The notes under the pieces: generated by a model
Seen by the model: only the letters and a program-made list of their open reading frames with translations
Databases searched by the model: none
What the model was told of the DNA's origin: nothing
Program-made: the position numbers and the translations under genes
Source of the DNA: JAYOEY01 sp038116945
Lineage (GTDB): Bacteria > Pseudomonadota > Alphaproteobacteria > MPNO01 > UBA2964
Length of the DNA: 64,000 nucleotides
Assembly: GCA_038116945.1 (NCBI GenBank)
Contig: JAYOEY010000010.1
Coordinates: forward strand, 58,118 to 122,117
Direction of reading: 5' to 3'
Shown here: positions 8,191 through 15,194 of the stretch, in pieces
How positions within the stretch are numbered: the first letter of the stretch is position 1
Layout of the letters: the number at the start of each line of letters is the position of its first letter

Positions 8191-9135
8191 ATGACCCTCG
8201 AAGTCGGCTATCTGCTTCCCACGCGGGAGCGCATCGTCAAGGACATCCATGAAACCGGCGAGATCCTCGAGCTTGCCGATCACGCCGAGGCGGTCGGGAT
8301 CGACACGGTCTGGATCGGCGATTCCCTGCTCGCCAAGCCGCGTCACGACCCGATCACGCTGATGGCGGCGATCGCCGGGCGCACGAAACGGGTGAAGATG
8401 GGCACGGCGGTGATGCTGCCGATGCTGCGCAACCCGGTGGTGCTGGCGCAGCAGCTCGCAACGCTCGACCAGATCGCCGAGGGGCGCGCGGTGCTTGGGC
8501 TCGGTACGGCGCGCGATATCCAGCCGATCCGCGACGAATTCATGGCCGCCGGCGTGCCGTTCGAAAAGCGCATCCGCCGCATGCTTGAGCTGATGGAGCT
8601 GTGCCGCGCGCTGTGGACCGGCGAAAAGGTGGACTGGGACGGGCTGTGGAAAGTGAAGGGCGGGCAGCTCGCGCCGCGCCCCTTTACGCCGGGCGGCCCG
8701 AAGCTGTGGGGCGGTGGCGGGGTGCCGGCCGCGCTCAACCGCGCCGGCCGCTATTTCGACGGCTGGTTCCCGTCGGGTGCGGGCGGGCCCGCCGAATGGA
8801 CCGAAGGTTGGAACGGGGTGAAGCAAGCGGCGGTCGAGGCCGGTCGCAACCCGGCCGATATCACCGGCGCGGTCTATACCACCATCGCCGTCCATGACGA
8901 CCCGGCGGTGGCCAACGCCGAGCTCGATGCGTATCTCGAAGGCTACTACATGCAGCCGGCCGAGCTGATCCGGAAACAGCAATACTGCTTCGCCGGCAAT
9001 CTTGAGGAAGTCACCGGCTGGATCTCCCAGTTCGTCGAGGGCGGCTGCACCCATTTCTCCGCCCGCTTCACCGGGTCGGAAGACAGGGCGCAGATGGAAA
9101 CGCTGGTTGCGATGCGGGAGAAGCTGGCGGGGTAG
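8191..9135 (+). CDS. LLM-class flavin-dependent oxidoreductase
   Basis: A 314-residue bacterial-luciferase-like TIM-barrel protein. Seen in the sequence: DHAEAVGIDTVWIGDS near residue 30, the conserved LATLDQIAEGRAVLGLGTA segment (about 92-110) and the late GVPAALNRAGRYFDGWFP segment. Members use either FMN with a reductase or coenzyme F420 as hydride donor; a cofC gene elsewhere in this window (30398-31000) makes F420 use possible. The gene lies 205 bp downstream of the dihydroxyphthalate-decarboxylase-like gene on the same strand, separated by two palindromes, so co-transcription is uncertain. The substrate cannot be inferred. Convergent with the NTF2-like gene. Confidence 0.85.
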   Translation: MTLEVGYLLPTRERIVKDIHETGEILELADHAEAVGIDTVWIGDSLLAKPRHDPITLMAAIAGRTKRVKMGTAVMLPMLRNPVVLAQQLATLDQIAEGRAVLGLGTARDIQPIRDEFMAAGVPFEKRIRRMLELMELCRALWTGEKVDWDGLWKVKGGQLAPRPFTPGGPKLWGGGGVPAALNRAGRYFDGWFPSGAGGPAEWTEGWNGVKQAAVEAGRNPADITGAVYTTIAVHDDPAVANAELDAYLEGYYMQPAELIRKQQYCFAGNLEEVTGWISQFVEGGCTHFSARFTGSEDRAQMETLVAMREKLAG

Positions 9136-9151
9136 GGCGGTTACGGAATTT

Positions 9152-9763
9152 TCAGCTCTGCATCAACCAGCGGTCTATCTGTAGCCTCAGTTGGGCTTCT
9201 TCCTCGCTTCCGCCGACAACCATGGGGTGGGCCGGTCTCCCGGTTTTTTCCAGAAAGAAGCGCCAGGAAGCTGTCGCGGCATCCGGTCCATCGTAGGAAA
9301 GGCCGTCGAAGAAAGAGCGCGGCACGGAACCGGGAATGACGGGGCTGATCCGGTCGTTGTCGTAAATTGCAGTCCAGTAGGCTACTTTCCACGAACCGTT
9401 TCTTTTTTCGAACCGGTCGAAGAACCGGCATTCGAACACGATATCGAAGAGATGAACGTCGATGTAGTCACGAATGCGGCCCTCCACATCAAATTCGAGG
9501 AAGGCGCGATCCTTGTTTATCGTGACCCGGTGGTTTCCGAACCAGTGTTTCGCCCGCGTTCCGGGTCGCCGCATGCTGAAGAGTTTCTTTGAGCCTTCAA
9601 TGAACCCATCTACATCTCCCTCATACCAGGAAATGTTGATTTTTGCGTCGTGGTGATAAACGGTTCGCATCGTTTCCCAGTCGGCCTGATCGCGAGCAAA
9701 TCCCCATAAGCGGCGAACACGGAGGATTTCGAATTCATCCGCAAATTGCTTGTTCGTATTCAT
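9152..9763 (-). CDS. NTF2/SnoaL-like fold protein
   Basis: A 203-residue cytoplasmic protein with the cone-shaped NTF2-like fold in residues 5-145: helices around RRLWGFARDQADWETM, then VYHHDAKINISWYEG and the curved sheet strands HRVTINKDRAFLEF and GSWKVAYWTAIYDND. Such proteins include small isomerases, dehydratases and beta subunits of ring-hydroxylating dioxygenases. It is last in a minus-strand row behind the dioxygenase genes, 113 bp after the thioesterase, so a role in the same pathway is an inference. Met at 9763 was chosen because GGACAGGAC precedes it; the frame stays open to 9814. Base composition is slightly lower in GC than its neighbours. Confidence 0.7.
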   Translation of the reverse strand: MNTNKQFADEFEILRVRRLWGFARDQADWETMRTVYHHDAKINISWYEGDVDGFIEGSKKLFSMRRPGTRAKHWFGNHRVTINKDRAFLEFDVEGRIRDYIDVHLFDIVFECRFFDRFEKRNGSWKVAYWTAIYDNDRISPVIPGSVPRSFFDGLSYDGPDAATASWRFFLEKTGRPAHPMVVGGSEEEAQLRLQIDRWLMQS

Positions 9764-9875
9764 CGTGTCGTCCTGTCCCCAGATTCCTGTTTGATGAACC
9801 TTAATCCACAACACATCAGAGGATATAGACTTGGGTAAAACTACAGAACGGACGGCAGGCAGCGCCGGATAGTCG

Positions 9876-10295
9876 CTAACCTCTCGGCGGCGGCATGCCG
9901 TCCGGATCTGTCGGGTGCACGCGGCGCGTCATGAAGGTGCCGAGGCCGGTCGCGCACAGCTCCCCGTCGCCGCGAAACACGTCGCATTTGACGACGATGG
10001 CGCGCGATCCCATGCGGATCACGTCGGCCGTGGCCGACATGCGGTCGCCGGTGGCAGGGGCCAGATAGTTGACCTTGAGCTCCAGCGTCGCCAGCGGGCG
10101 CTTGCGCGTGTCGTAATTGCCGCCGCCCGCCGCCGTGCCCATCGCGACATCGATGACGGATGCGATCACGCCGCCCTGCACCACGTCGCGCTGGTTCCGC
10201 ATGTCTTCGGTGATGGCGAGGGAGATTTCGGCGTGGCCGTCTTCCATCGCGTCGTAACTGATGCCGAGCCATTTGCGAAAGCCGACGTCGGGCAT
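9876..10295 (-). CDS. PaaI-family hotdog thioesterase
   Basis: A 139-residue single hotdog-domain protein. The central helix carries VVQGGVIASVIDVAMGTA (about 38-55), matching the HGG-type motif of PaaI/YbgC-like acyl-CoA thioesterases, with Gln in place of the usual His before GG. The strand LATLELKVNYLAPATGDRM follows as in aryl-CoA thioesterases such as those for hydroxyphenylacetyl- or hydroxybenzoyl-CoA. It lies 57 bp after the dioxygenase beta-subunit gene on the same strand and is probably part of that operon, where it could release a CoA-bound aromatic intermediate. Substrate is unproven. Confidence 0.82.
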   Translation of the reverse strand: MPDVGFRKWLGISYDAMEDGHAEISLAITEDMRNQRDVVQGGVIASVIDVAMGTAAGGGNYDTRKRPLATLELKVNYLAPATGDRMSATADVIRMGSRAIVVKCDVFRGDGELCATGLGTFMTRRVHPTDPDGMPPPRG

Positions 10296-10352
10296 GATGC
10301 TTTTTCCTTTCCAGTGGGCGTCCCGGTGGGGGAGAGGGCCGGTGCGATCACA

Positions 10353-10961
10353 TCAAAGAATAATACTCGGGTTGCGCAGGTTCATGTCGCAATCGATCAG
10401 ATTGACCTGCTTGGCGAGGATCTCCCAGCCGTCTCCCTTGCGCCGCACGCGGTGGCCATACCAGCCGGTATAGGTCCGCTTGTCGCCGGCCTGCAGTTCG
10501 GTGGTGAGGAAGGTCGAGCGGATCATCGCCTCGTTCTGCCGGCGGCCGCCGAACACGGTTACGTTGGAAACCAGCCGCGCGGTGCGGGATCGCGGCATCT
10601 GCGACCAGGCGAAATCGTTCTTCAGTCGAAAGATGCGGTCTTCCAGACGCCGCCGGTCGTCGAACGAGACCGCGATTTCACGCCTCGGGTCGCCTCCATT
10701 CGGCGTCGCGGGTACCCAGTAGACGCATTCCGGCGCATACAGGGCGAGCCAGCGGTCCAGCACCTTTACGTCCAGCGCAGCGGCGTCGAGCAGGCGGGCT
10801 TCCCGTTCCACCAGCCGGCGGCATGAATCGCGTGTCCCGATATCGGCAATTTCGCTTCTGTCCGACTGCCAGTCCGCGAAGGCGTCCACCAGGTCCTGGT
10901 AGAAATCGTCCCCGACATAGTACGAGCTGAGCGACGGGTTCCTGTCGGCGGCGCCGGACAC
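10353..10961 (-). CDS. Aromatic-ring-hydroxylating dioxygenase, beta subunit
   Basis: The small subunit (202 residues) of a Rieske non-haem-iron oxygenase, an NTF2-like structural subunit that usually assembles as alpha3beta3. Recognisable parts are EREARLLDAAALDVKVLDRWLALYAPECVYWVPA (roughly 49-82), then DDRRRLEDRIFRLKND and the SNVTVFGGRRQNEAMIRSTF strand. Only one base separates its ATG from the alpha-subunit stop, so the two are translationally coupled. The length is slightly above the usual 160-190. No reductase or ferredoxin gene lies beside it; electron donors must come from elsewhere. Confidence 0.88.
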   Translation of the reverse strand: MSGAADRNPSLSSYYVGDDFYQDLVDAFADWQSDRSEIADIGTRDSCRRLVEREARLLDAAALDVKVLDRWLALYAPECVYWVPATPNGGDPRREIAVSFDDRRRLEDRIFRLKNDFAWSQMPRSRTARLVSNVTVFGGRRQNEAMIRSTFLTTELQAGDKRTYTGWYGHRVRRKGDGWEILAKQVNLIDCDMNLRNPSIIL

Positions 10962-10962
10962 G

Positions 10963-12354
10963 TCAGACCTCCCGCGAAATCGCGATGGCGGGCTCGGCCT
11001 TCATCAGCGATTTGTAGAACTTGTAGGTCTCGCGCAGGAATACCTCGTCGGTCGACGGTCCGGTGATGACTCCGTTCTCGTCCGTGCTGATGCGTCCCGG
11101 CACGTCCAGCCCGCGATGCATATAGACCCATTCGTCCTCTTCGGCGGCGAGCCCGGCCTGGATTTCCTCGAAATTCATCAGATCGTCGACTTCGCCGAAA
11201 TTGGGGAAGCTCTCCTGCGTACGCATGCGGAGCGCGTTGACGTCATCGACCGCGCCGTGAAGCTCGTCGTTCTCGTCGATCACCGCGGTGCCCCACCAGG
11301 TGGTGTCGGTCTCGGTCATCGAGACCGGCTGGCAGACCTGTACGTGGTTGCCGAGGATGTGCAGATTGGGAAAGACGTTGATGTTGACGGGCTCGGACGA
11401 GGCAAGGTCAAGCACGGCATCGGCCTTTTCGCCGAGTCGCGCGCGCAGCGCGGCCTCGTAATGCTCCATGCCCGGGTGCGGCCCCTCGATCTCCCACAGC
11501 GCGCCCGGCCGTTTCTCGACCGTCATCCGCTTGTCCTTGAAGTGATGGCCGTTGCCGAAATATTTGAGATGGATCGGGCCGGTATCCGGGCTGTTCTTGT
11601 AGAACGCCATGCCCTTTTCCCGCTCGTTGCCCGACACCAGCCGGTTTTCCATCGCCAGCAGCGAGCGGTGGGAAAAGATCACGTGATAGCCGTCGCAGCT
11701 ATTGTCGTAGAGCAGTTTCCAGTTGCCCTTGAACTTCAGACGGTTGGCGTCGCAGAACGCGACCTTGCCGCCCGGATGCCGGTCGAGCCATTCGTCAAGC
11801 GGGGTGCGTACCGGGCCGAGATAGTCTTCGAGCGACGGCGCATCCCTGTTCAGCGTACCGAAGATAAAACCCCGATAGGATGCGACGCGCGGTACCTGGG
11901 CGAGGTTGTATTTCGGGTCCGAAAAATCGCACCCGTAGCCTTCCGGCCAGGGCACGCCTGACAGTTTTCCGGAGTTAAAGTAGCTCCAGCCATGATAGGG
12001 GCAGGAAAAGGAGCGCGCCGATCCTTTCGGCTGACGGCAGACGGTTGCTCCGCGATGGGTGCAGCGGTTGTAGAGCGCCCGGATCACGCCGTCGTGGTCG
12101 CGGACCACGATGATGGGGCGGAGGCCGAGTCTGGACAGGACGTAATCGTCGCGCCGCGGGATCTGGCTTTCATGCGCCAGGTAGACCCAGACCGCCCCGA
12201 ATATCCTGCGCATTTCCTCGCGGAAAATACCGGGATCGGTATAGATCGACTGGTGGACCCGGTCCTCGTGGATCAGCGAGTCCCAGTCGTACGCGGCCGT
12301 GTTGTGCGGCGGCGAGATCGGGGAACAGGGGGTTTCGTCCGGTGCCATATCCAT
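10963..12354 (-). CDS. Aromatic-ring-hydroxylating dioxygenase, alpha subunit (Rieske)
   Basis: The catalytic subunit (463 residues) of a ring-hydroxylating dioxygenase. The Rieske [2Fe-2S] ligands are Cys98, His100, Cys118 and His121 in CTHRG and CPYHGW. The mononuclear-iron site begins with DGYHVIFSH, giving bridging Asp221 and ligands His224 and His229; the third ligand, an Asp, should be near residue 370. The enzyme inserts both atoms of O2 into an aromatic ring, using electrons from a reductase. It lies 16 bp after a glutamine-synthetase-like gene and one base before the beta subunit. This set recalls aniline or aromatic-amine dioxygenases that act on a gamma-glutamylated substrate. Confidence 0.92.
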   Translation of the reverse strand: MDMAPDETPCSPISPPHNTAAYDWDSLIHEDRVHQSIYTDPGIFREEMRRIFGAVWVYLAHESQIPRRDDYVLSRLGLRPIIVVRDHDGVIRALYNRCTHRGATVCRQPKGSARSFSCPYHGWSYFNSGKLSGVPWPEGYGCDFSDPKYNLAQVPRVASYRGFIFGTLNRDAPSLEDYLGPVRTPLDEWLDRHPGGKVAFCDANRLKFKGNWKLLYDNSCDGYHVIFSHRSLLAMENRLVSGNEREKGMAFYKNSPDTGPIHLKYFGNGHHFKDKRMTVEKRPGALWEIEGPHPGMEHYEAALRARLGEKADAVLDLASSEPVNINVFPNLHILGNHVQVCQPVSMTETDTTWWGTAVIDENDELHGAVDDVNALRMRTQESFPNFGEVDDLMNFEEIQAGLAAEEDEWVYMHRGLDVPGRISTDENGVITGPSTDEVFLRETYKFYKSLMKAEPAIAISREV

Positions 12355-12370
12355 TCAACCTGCCGATCTC

Positions 12371-13858
12371 TCAGAAGAAATCGAAATATTCGTGCTGCTC
12401 CCAGGCGGTGACGCCGTTGACGTCCTCGCGCTCGGGGTTCTCATCAAGATACCGAGTGTAACGCGAAAGCTCGGCCTTTTTGAGGGCGATGAAGTAATCG
12501 CGATAGATCGGCCCGAGCGCCTCTTCGTAGAGCTTGCTGCCGCCCAGCGCGACCAGCGCGTCGCCGAGGCTCTTCGGCAAGGGCGGCCGCTCCGATTCGT
12601 AGGGCTCGTCGTCGGCCGGCCATGGCTCGGCCTGCCGCTCCACCCCGTCGAGCCCGGCGATGATCTGAGACGCGATGTAGAGGTACGGGTTCGCCGCAGG
12701 TTCGCCGATCCGGTTTTCATAGCGCGTCGCAGGGTCGCCGTTGCCGCCAAGCAGGCGGACCATCACGCCGCGATGGTCATGGCTCCAGGTCGCGCGGTCG
12801 GGCGCCAGCGAGTTGGGCTGGAACCGGCGATAGCCGTTGACGGTCGGCGTCGCGAACACGGCGGACGGCGCTGCGTGTTCGAGCAGCCCGGCGAGCCAGC
12901 TCATGCCTGCCGGCGACATGTAGTCCGCATCGTCGTCGGGCGTGCAGAGATTCTCGCCGCTGGCGGGATCTGTCAGGGACTGATGCAGATGCCAGCCGCT
13001 GGCGTAAAAGCCCGGAAAGGCAGGGCGGCACATGAACGTCGCGATATGGCCGAGCCGCCGGCAGACCTGCCGGGTGGCGCTGCGGAACAGGAGCATGTTG
13101 TCGGCGGCGCGGAGCGCATCGTCCGCCGAAAAGGTGCATTCGAGCTGGCCCGGCCCGTACTCGTTCTCGATCGAGCGCAGCGGGAGCCCCAGCTCCTCAT
13201 AGGCAACGGCGAGCTCCGACAGGACCGGCTGCATCAGATCCATGTTGGATTCCGAATGATAGGAATAGCCCGGTTCGACCGGCGCGGTCGCGATCGGCGT
13301 GCCCCGCATGCCGGGCGTTGCGGTGTGGCCGTCCGTCAGGTTCGGGTCATCGACCCGCCGCATGTACCATTCCACCTCGAGCCCGATCCTGAGCGACAGG
13401 TTCCATTCCGCGAGCCGGGCGATCTGCCGGCGCAGGACCTGGCGCGCCGAAAAATGGAACGGTTTTCCGTCCGTGAAGTATTCGTCGCAGATCACCCAGG
13501 CGACATCCGGCGACCAGGGCAGCACGCGGAAGGTCTCCGGGTCTGGGACGATCGTGAGGTTGGGAGAACCCGTCATCTCGTCGAGGCCCATCCCGCCGCC
13601 GCGCACGAAGGAGCGGAAGACCCGCCCGCCCGATGCATCCAGCGTGAAGGTCGCGACGTTGATCACGTAGCCCTGCGCCAGGGAGTCGAGAAAGACAGGG
13701 ACCGACACCATTTTCGCGCGGGCATGGCCATGCGTATCCGACCAGACCATGCGCACCAGCCGGACGCCCGAATCCGCGATCCGGCGCCTTATCTTGTCCG
13801 CCGCTTCCGCCTGCCGGTCGGTCCAGACGCCATACCGTTCGATGAAGCCTCCGCTCAT
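12371..13858 (-). CDS. Glutamine-synthetase-family ligase (possible gamma-glutamylamide synthetase)
   Basis: A 495-residue protein of the GS-like ligase family. The N-terminal beta-grasp part contains VRMVWSDTHGHARAK (about 35-49); the catalytic domain shows GLEVEWY (metal-binding Glu residues), YGPGQLECTF, GWHLHQSL and, near the end, RYENRIGEPAANPYLY, the family's ATP/glutamate-binding signature. True GlnA rarely sits among dioxygenase genes; GS-like enzymes of catabolic clusters (TdnQ/AtdA1, IpuC, PuuA) join glutamate to an amine. Start at 13858 is chosen because AAGGGGGA precedes it; the frame runs open to 13948. It heads the operon with dioxygenase alpha and beta. The amine substrate is unknown. 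Confidence 0.85.
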   Translation of the reverse strand: MSGGFIERYGVWTDRQAEAADKIRRRIADSGVRLVRMVWSDTHGHARAKMVSVPVFLDSLAQGYVINVATFTLDASGGRVFRSFVRGGGMGLDEMTGSPNLTIVPDPETFRVLPWSPDVAWVICDEYFTDGKPFHFSARQVLRRQIARLAEWNLSLRIGLEVEWYMRRVDDPNLTDGHTATPGMRGTPIATAPVEPGYSYHSESNMDLMQPVLSELAVAYEELGLPLRSIENEYGPGQLECTFSADDALRAADNMLLFRSATRQVCRRLGHIATFMCRPAFPGFYASGWHLHQSLTDPASGENLCTPDDDADYMSPAGMSWLAGLLEHAAPSAVFATPTVNGYRRFQPNSLAPDRATWSHDHRGVMVRLLGGNGDPATRYENRIGEPAANPYLYIASQIIAGLDGVERQAEPWPADDEPYESERPPLPKSLGDALVALGGSKLYEEALGPIYRDYFIALKKAELSRYTRYLDENPEREDVNGVTAWEQHEYFDFF

Positions 13859-13993
13859 GCGGTGCGATTCCCCCTTGGATGCCTGACTCTTCCGCCAGAA
13901 TAGGGCGAAAGCCCGGATACCGCCAATATCCTCAATTTCCGGAATCAAAAACCGTCATTTCTGCTCCTTGAACTGAGAATTAGAATTATTAAA

Positions 13994-14025
13994 TATAATG
14001 GGAGCGGCGCGGACCGCTCCTTTTT
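13994..14025 (+). promoter_or_regulatory. TATAAT box and terminator-like hairpin in the peroxiredoxin leader
   Basis: TATAAT at 13994-13999 is a perfect -10 box in an AT-rich patch; the best -35 (TTGAAC, 13968-13973) sits 20 bp upstream, longer than ideal. Directly after it GGAGCGG (14001-14007) pairs with CCGCTCC (14014-14020), followed by five Ts. The hairpin ends 32 bp before the peroxiredoxin start, so it could act as a leader attenuator, or it may only be a chance palindrome at the transcription start. Confidence 0.45.
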
Positions 14026-14052
14026 CGGACGCAGAACCAAGGAGAATTTTCG

Positions 14053-14595
14053 ATGCGCACCCACGTTCCGGCGGTAACCTTTAAAACCAGAGTTCGCAAT
14101 GAGGAAATCGGCGGCCCCAATCCCTTCGAATGGAAGGACCTGACGACCGCCGAAATTTTCAAGGGCCGAAAGGTCGTTCTTTTCGCATTGCCCGGTGCTT
14201 TCACCCCGACCTGTTCCACCAGCCACCTTCCCCGATACGAGGAACTTTTCGACCAGTTCAAGGCGCAGGGAGTCGATTCCGTGGTCTGCCTCTCGGTGAA
14301 CGATGCGTTCGTCATGTACCAGTGGGGCAAAGCCCAGGGCGCCGACAAGGTTTTCCTGCTGCCCGACGGCAACGGTGAATTCAGCCGCAAGATGGGGATG
14401 CTGGTCGACAAGTCGAATCTCGGCTTCGGCATGCGAAGCTGGCGCTACTCGATGTTCGTCGACGACGGCGAAATCAAAAAGATGTTCATCGAACCGGAGT
14501 ACGAGGACAACTGCCCGCTCGACCCGTTCGAGGTCTCCGATGCCGATACCATGCTGGCCTGGATCAAGGGCAGCAAAATCGCCGAAGCCGCCTGA
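14053..14595 (+). CDS. Peroxiredoxin, Prx5 (AhpC/TSA, redoxin) type
   Basis: A cytoplasmic thiol peroxidase of 180 residues that reduces hydrogen peroxide and organic peroxides. The peroxidatic site is PGAFTPTC (47-54) with Cys54; the conserved Arg is in RSWRYSMFVDDG (about 129-140), which is the Prx5 pattern. Other cysteines (VVCLSV, DNCPLD) might act in resolution, or glutathione/glutaredoxin may serve as reductant, as known for this branch. A strong AAGGAG ribosome site lies 8 bp upstream. It is monocistronic: divergent from the GS-like gene, and followed by a good terminator. Confidence 0.93.
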   Translation: MRTHVPAVTFKTRVRNEEIGGPNPFEWKDLTTAEIFKGRKVVLFALPGAFTPTCSTSHLPRYEELFDQFKAQGVDSVVCLSVNDAFVMYQWGKAQGADKVFLLPDGNGEFSRKMGMLVDKSNLGFGMRSWRYSMFVDDGEIKKMFIEPEYEDNCPLDPFEVSDADTMLAWIKGSKIAEAA

Positions 14596-14618
14596 TCGAC
14601 GGCGTCTGAAGCCGGAAG

Positions 14619-14647
14619 GGGGCGGGCGCGGAACCCGCCCCTTTTTT
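14619..14647 (+). terminator. Rho-independent terminator of the peroxiredoxin gene
   Basis: GGGGCGGG (14619-14626) pairs perfectly with CCCGCCCC (14634-14641) around a 7-base loop, followed at once by six Ts. It lies 24 bp after the stop codon. Confidence 0.9.
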
Positions 14648-14723
14648 GACACCCTCCGGGCTGGCGCAATCTCCGCCTTGCGGATATTCCTGTATGCATT
14701 CTTCAACCACGGGACCGCATTCG

Positions 14724-15194
14724 ATGGCCAGATTTGTCCTGAAGGTGAACGGCGGCACGCACGAGGTCGAGGCCGACCCGGCGACGCCGCTGATCTATGT
14801 GCTGCGCAACCATCTCGGCCTGACCGGGCCCAAGATCGGTTGTGCACAGGAACAGTGCGGCGCCTGTACTGTTCTGGTCGACGGCGAGGCGACGCAATGC
14901 TGCGTGCGCGTGGTGGCGGAATTCGAAGGTGCCGAAATCCGTACGGTCGAGGGGCTCGCCGAGGACGAAACCGGAAAACGGGTCCAGGAAGCCTTCGTCG
15001 CCCTCAACGCTGCGCAGTGCGGTTACTGCACGCCCGGTCTGGTGACCGCGGCGACGGCGCTGCTGCGCAGGAACGCGCGTCCCGACCGGAAAGAAATCCA
15101 GGCCGCGCTGGAAACCAACCTGTGCCGCTGCGGTTCTCATGCGCGGGTGCTGGCCGCCGTCGAACGCGCCGCCGAAGGAGGCCGTCATGGCTGA
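14724..15194 (+). CDS. iorA: Molybdenum hydroxylase [2Fe-2S] subunit, IorA type
   Basis: The small iron-sulphur subunit (156 residues) of a xanthine-oxidase-family molybdoenzyme. A plant-type ferredoxin domain has Cys40, Cys45, Cys48 and Cys60 (or Cys59), and the helical domain has Cys99, Cys102, Cys134 and Cys136 (CGYC and CRCG), so both clusters look intact. It moves electrons from the molybdenum centre, in the IorAB group often to a membrane cytochrome because no FAD subunit exists. The start MARFVLKVNG is preferred; an in-frame ATG at 14694 would add ten residues. It overlaps the large-subunit gene by 8 bp. The substrate is likely an N-heterocycle or aldehyde. Confidence 0.88.
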   Translation: MARFVLKVNGGTHEVEADPATPLIYVLRNHLGLTGPKIGCAQEQCGACTVLVDGEATQCCVRVVAEFEGAEIRTVEGLAEDETGKRVQEAFVALNAAQCGYCTPGLVTAATALLRRNARPDRKEIQAALETNLCRCGSHARVLAAVERAAEGGRHG

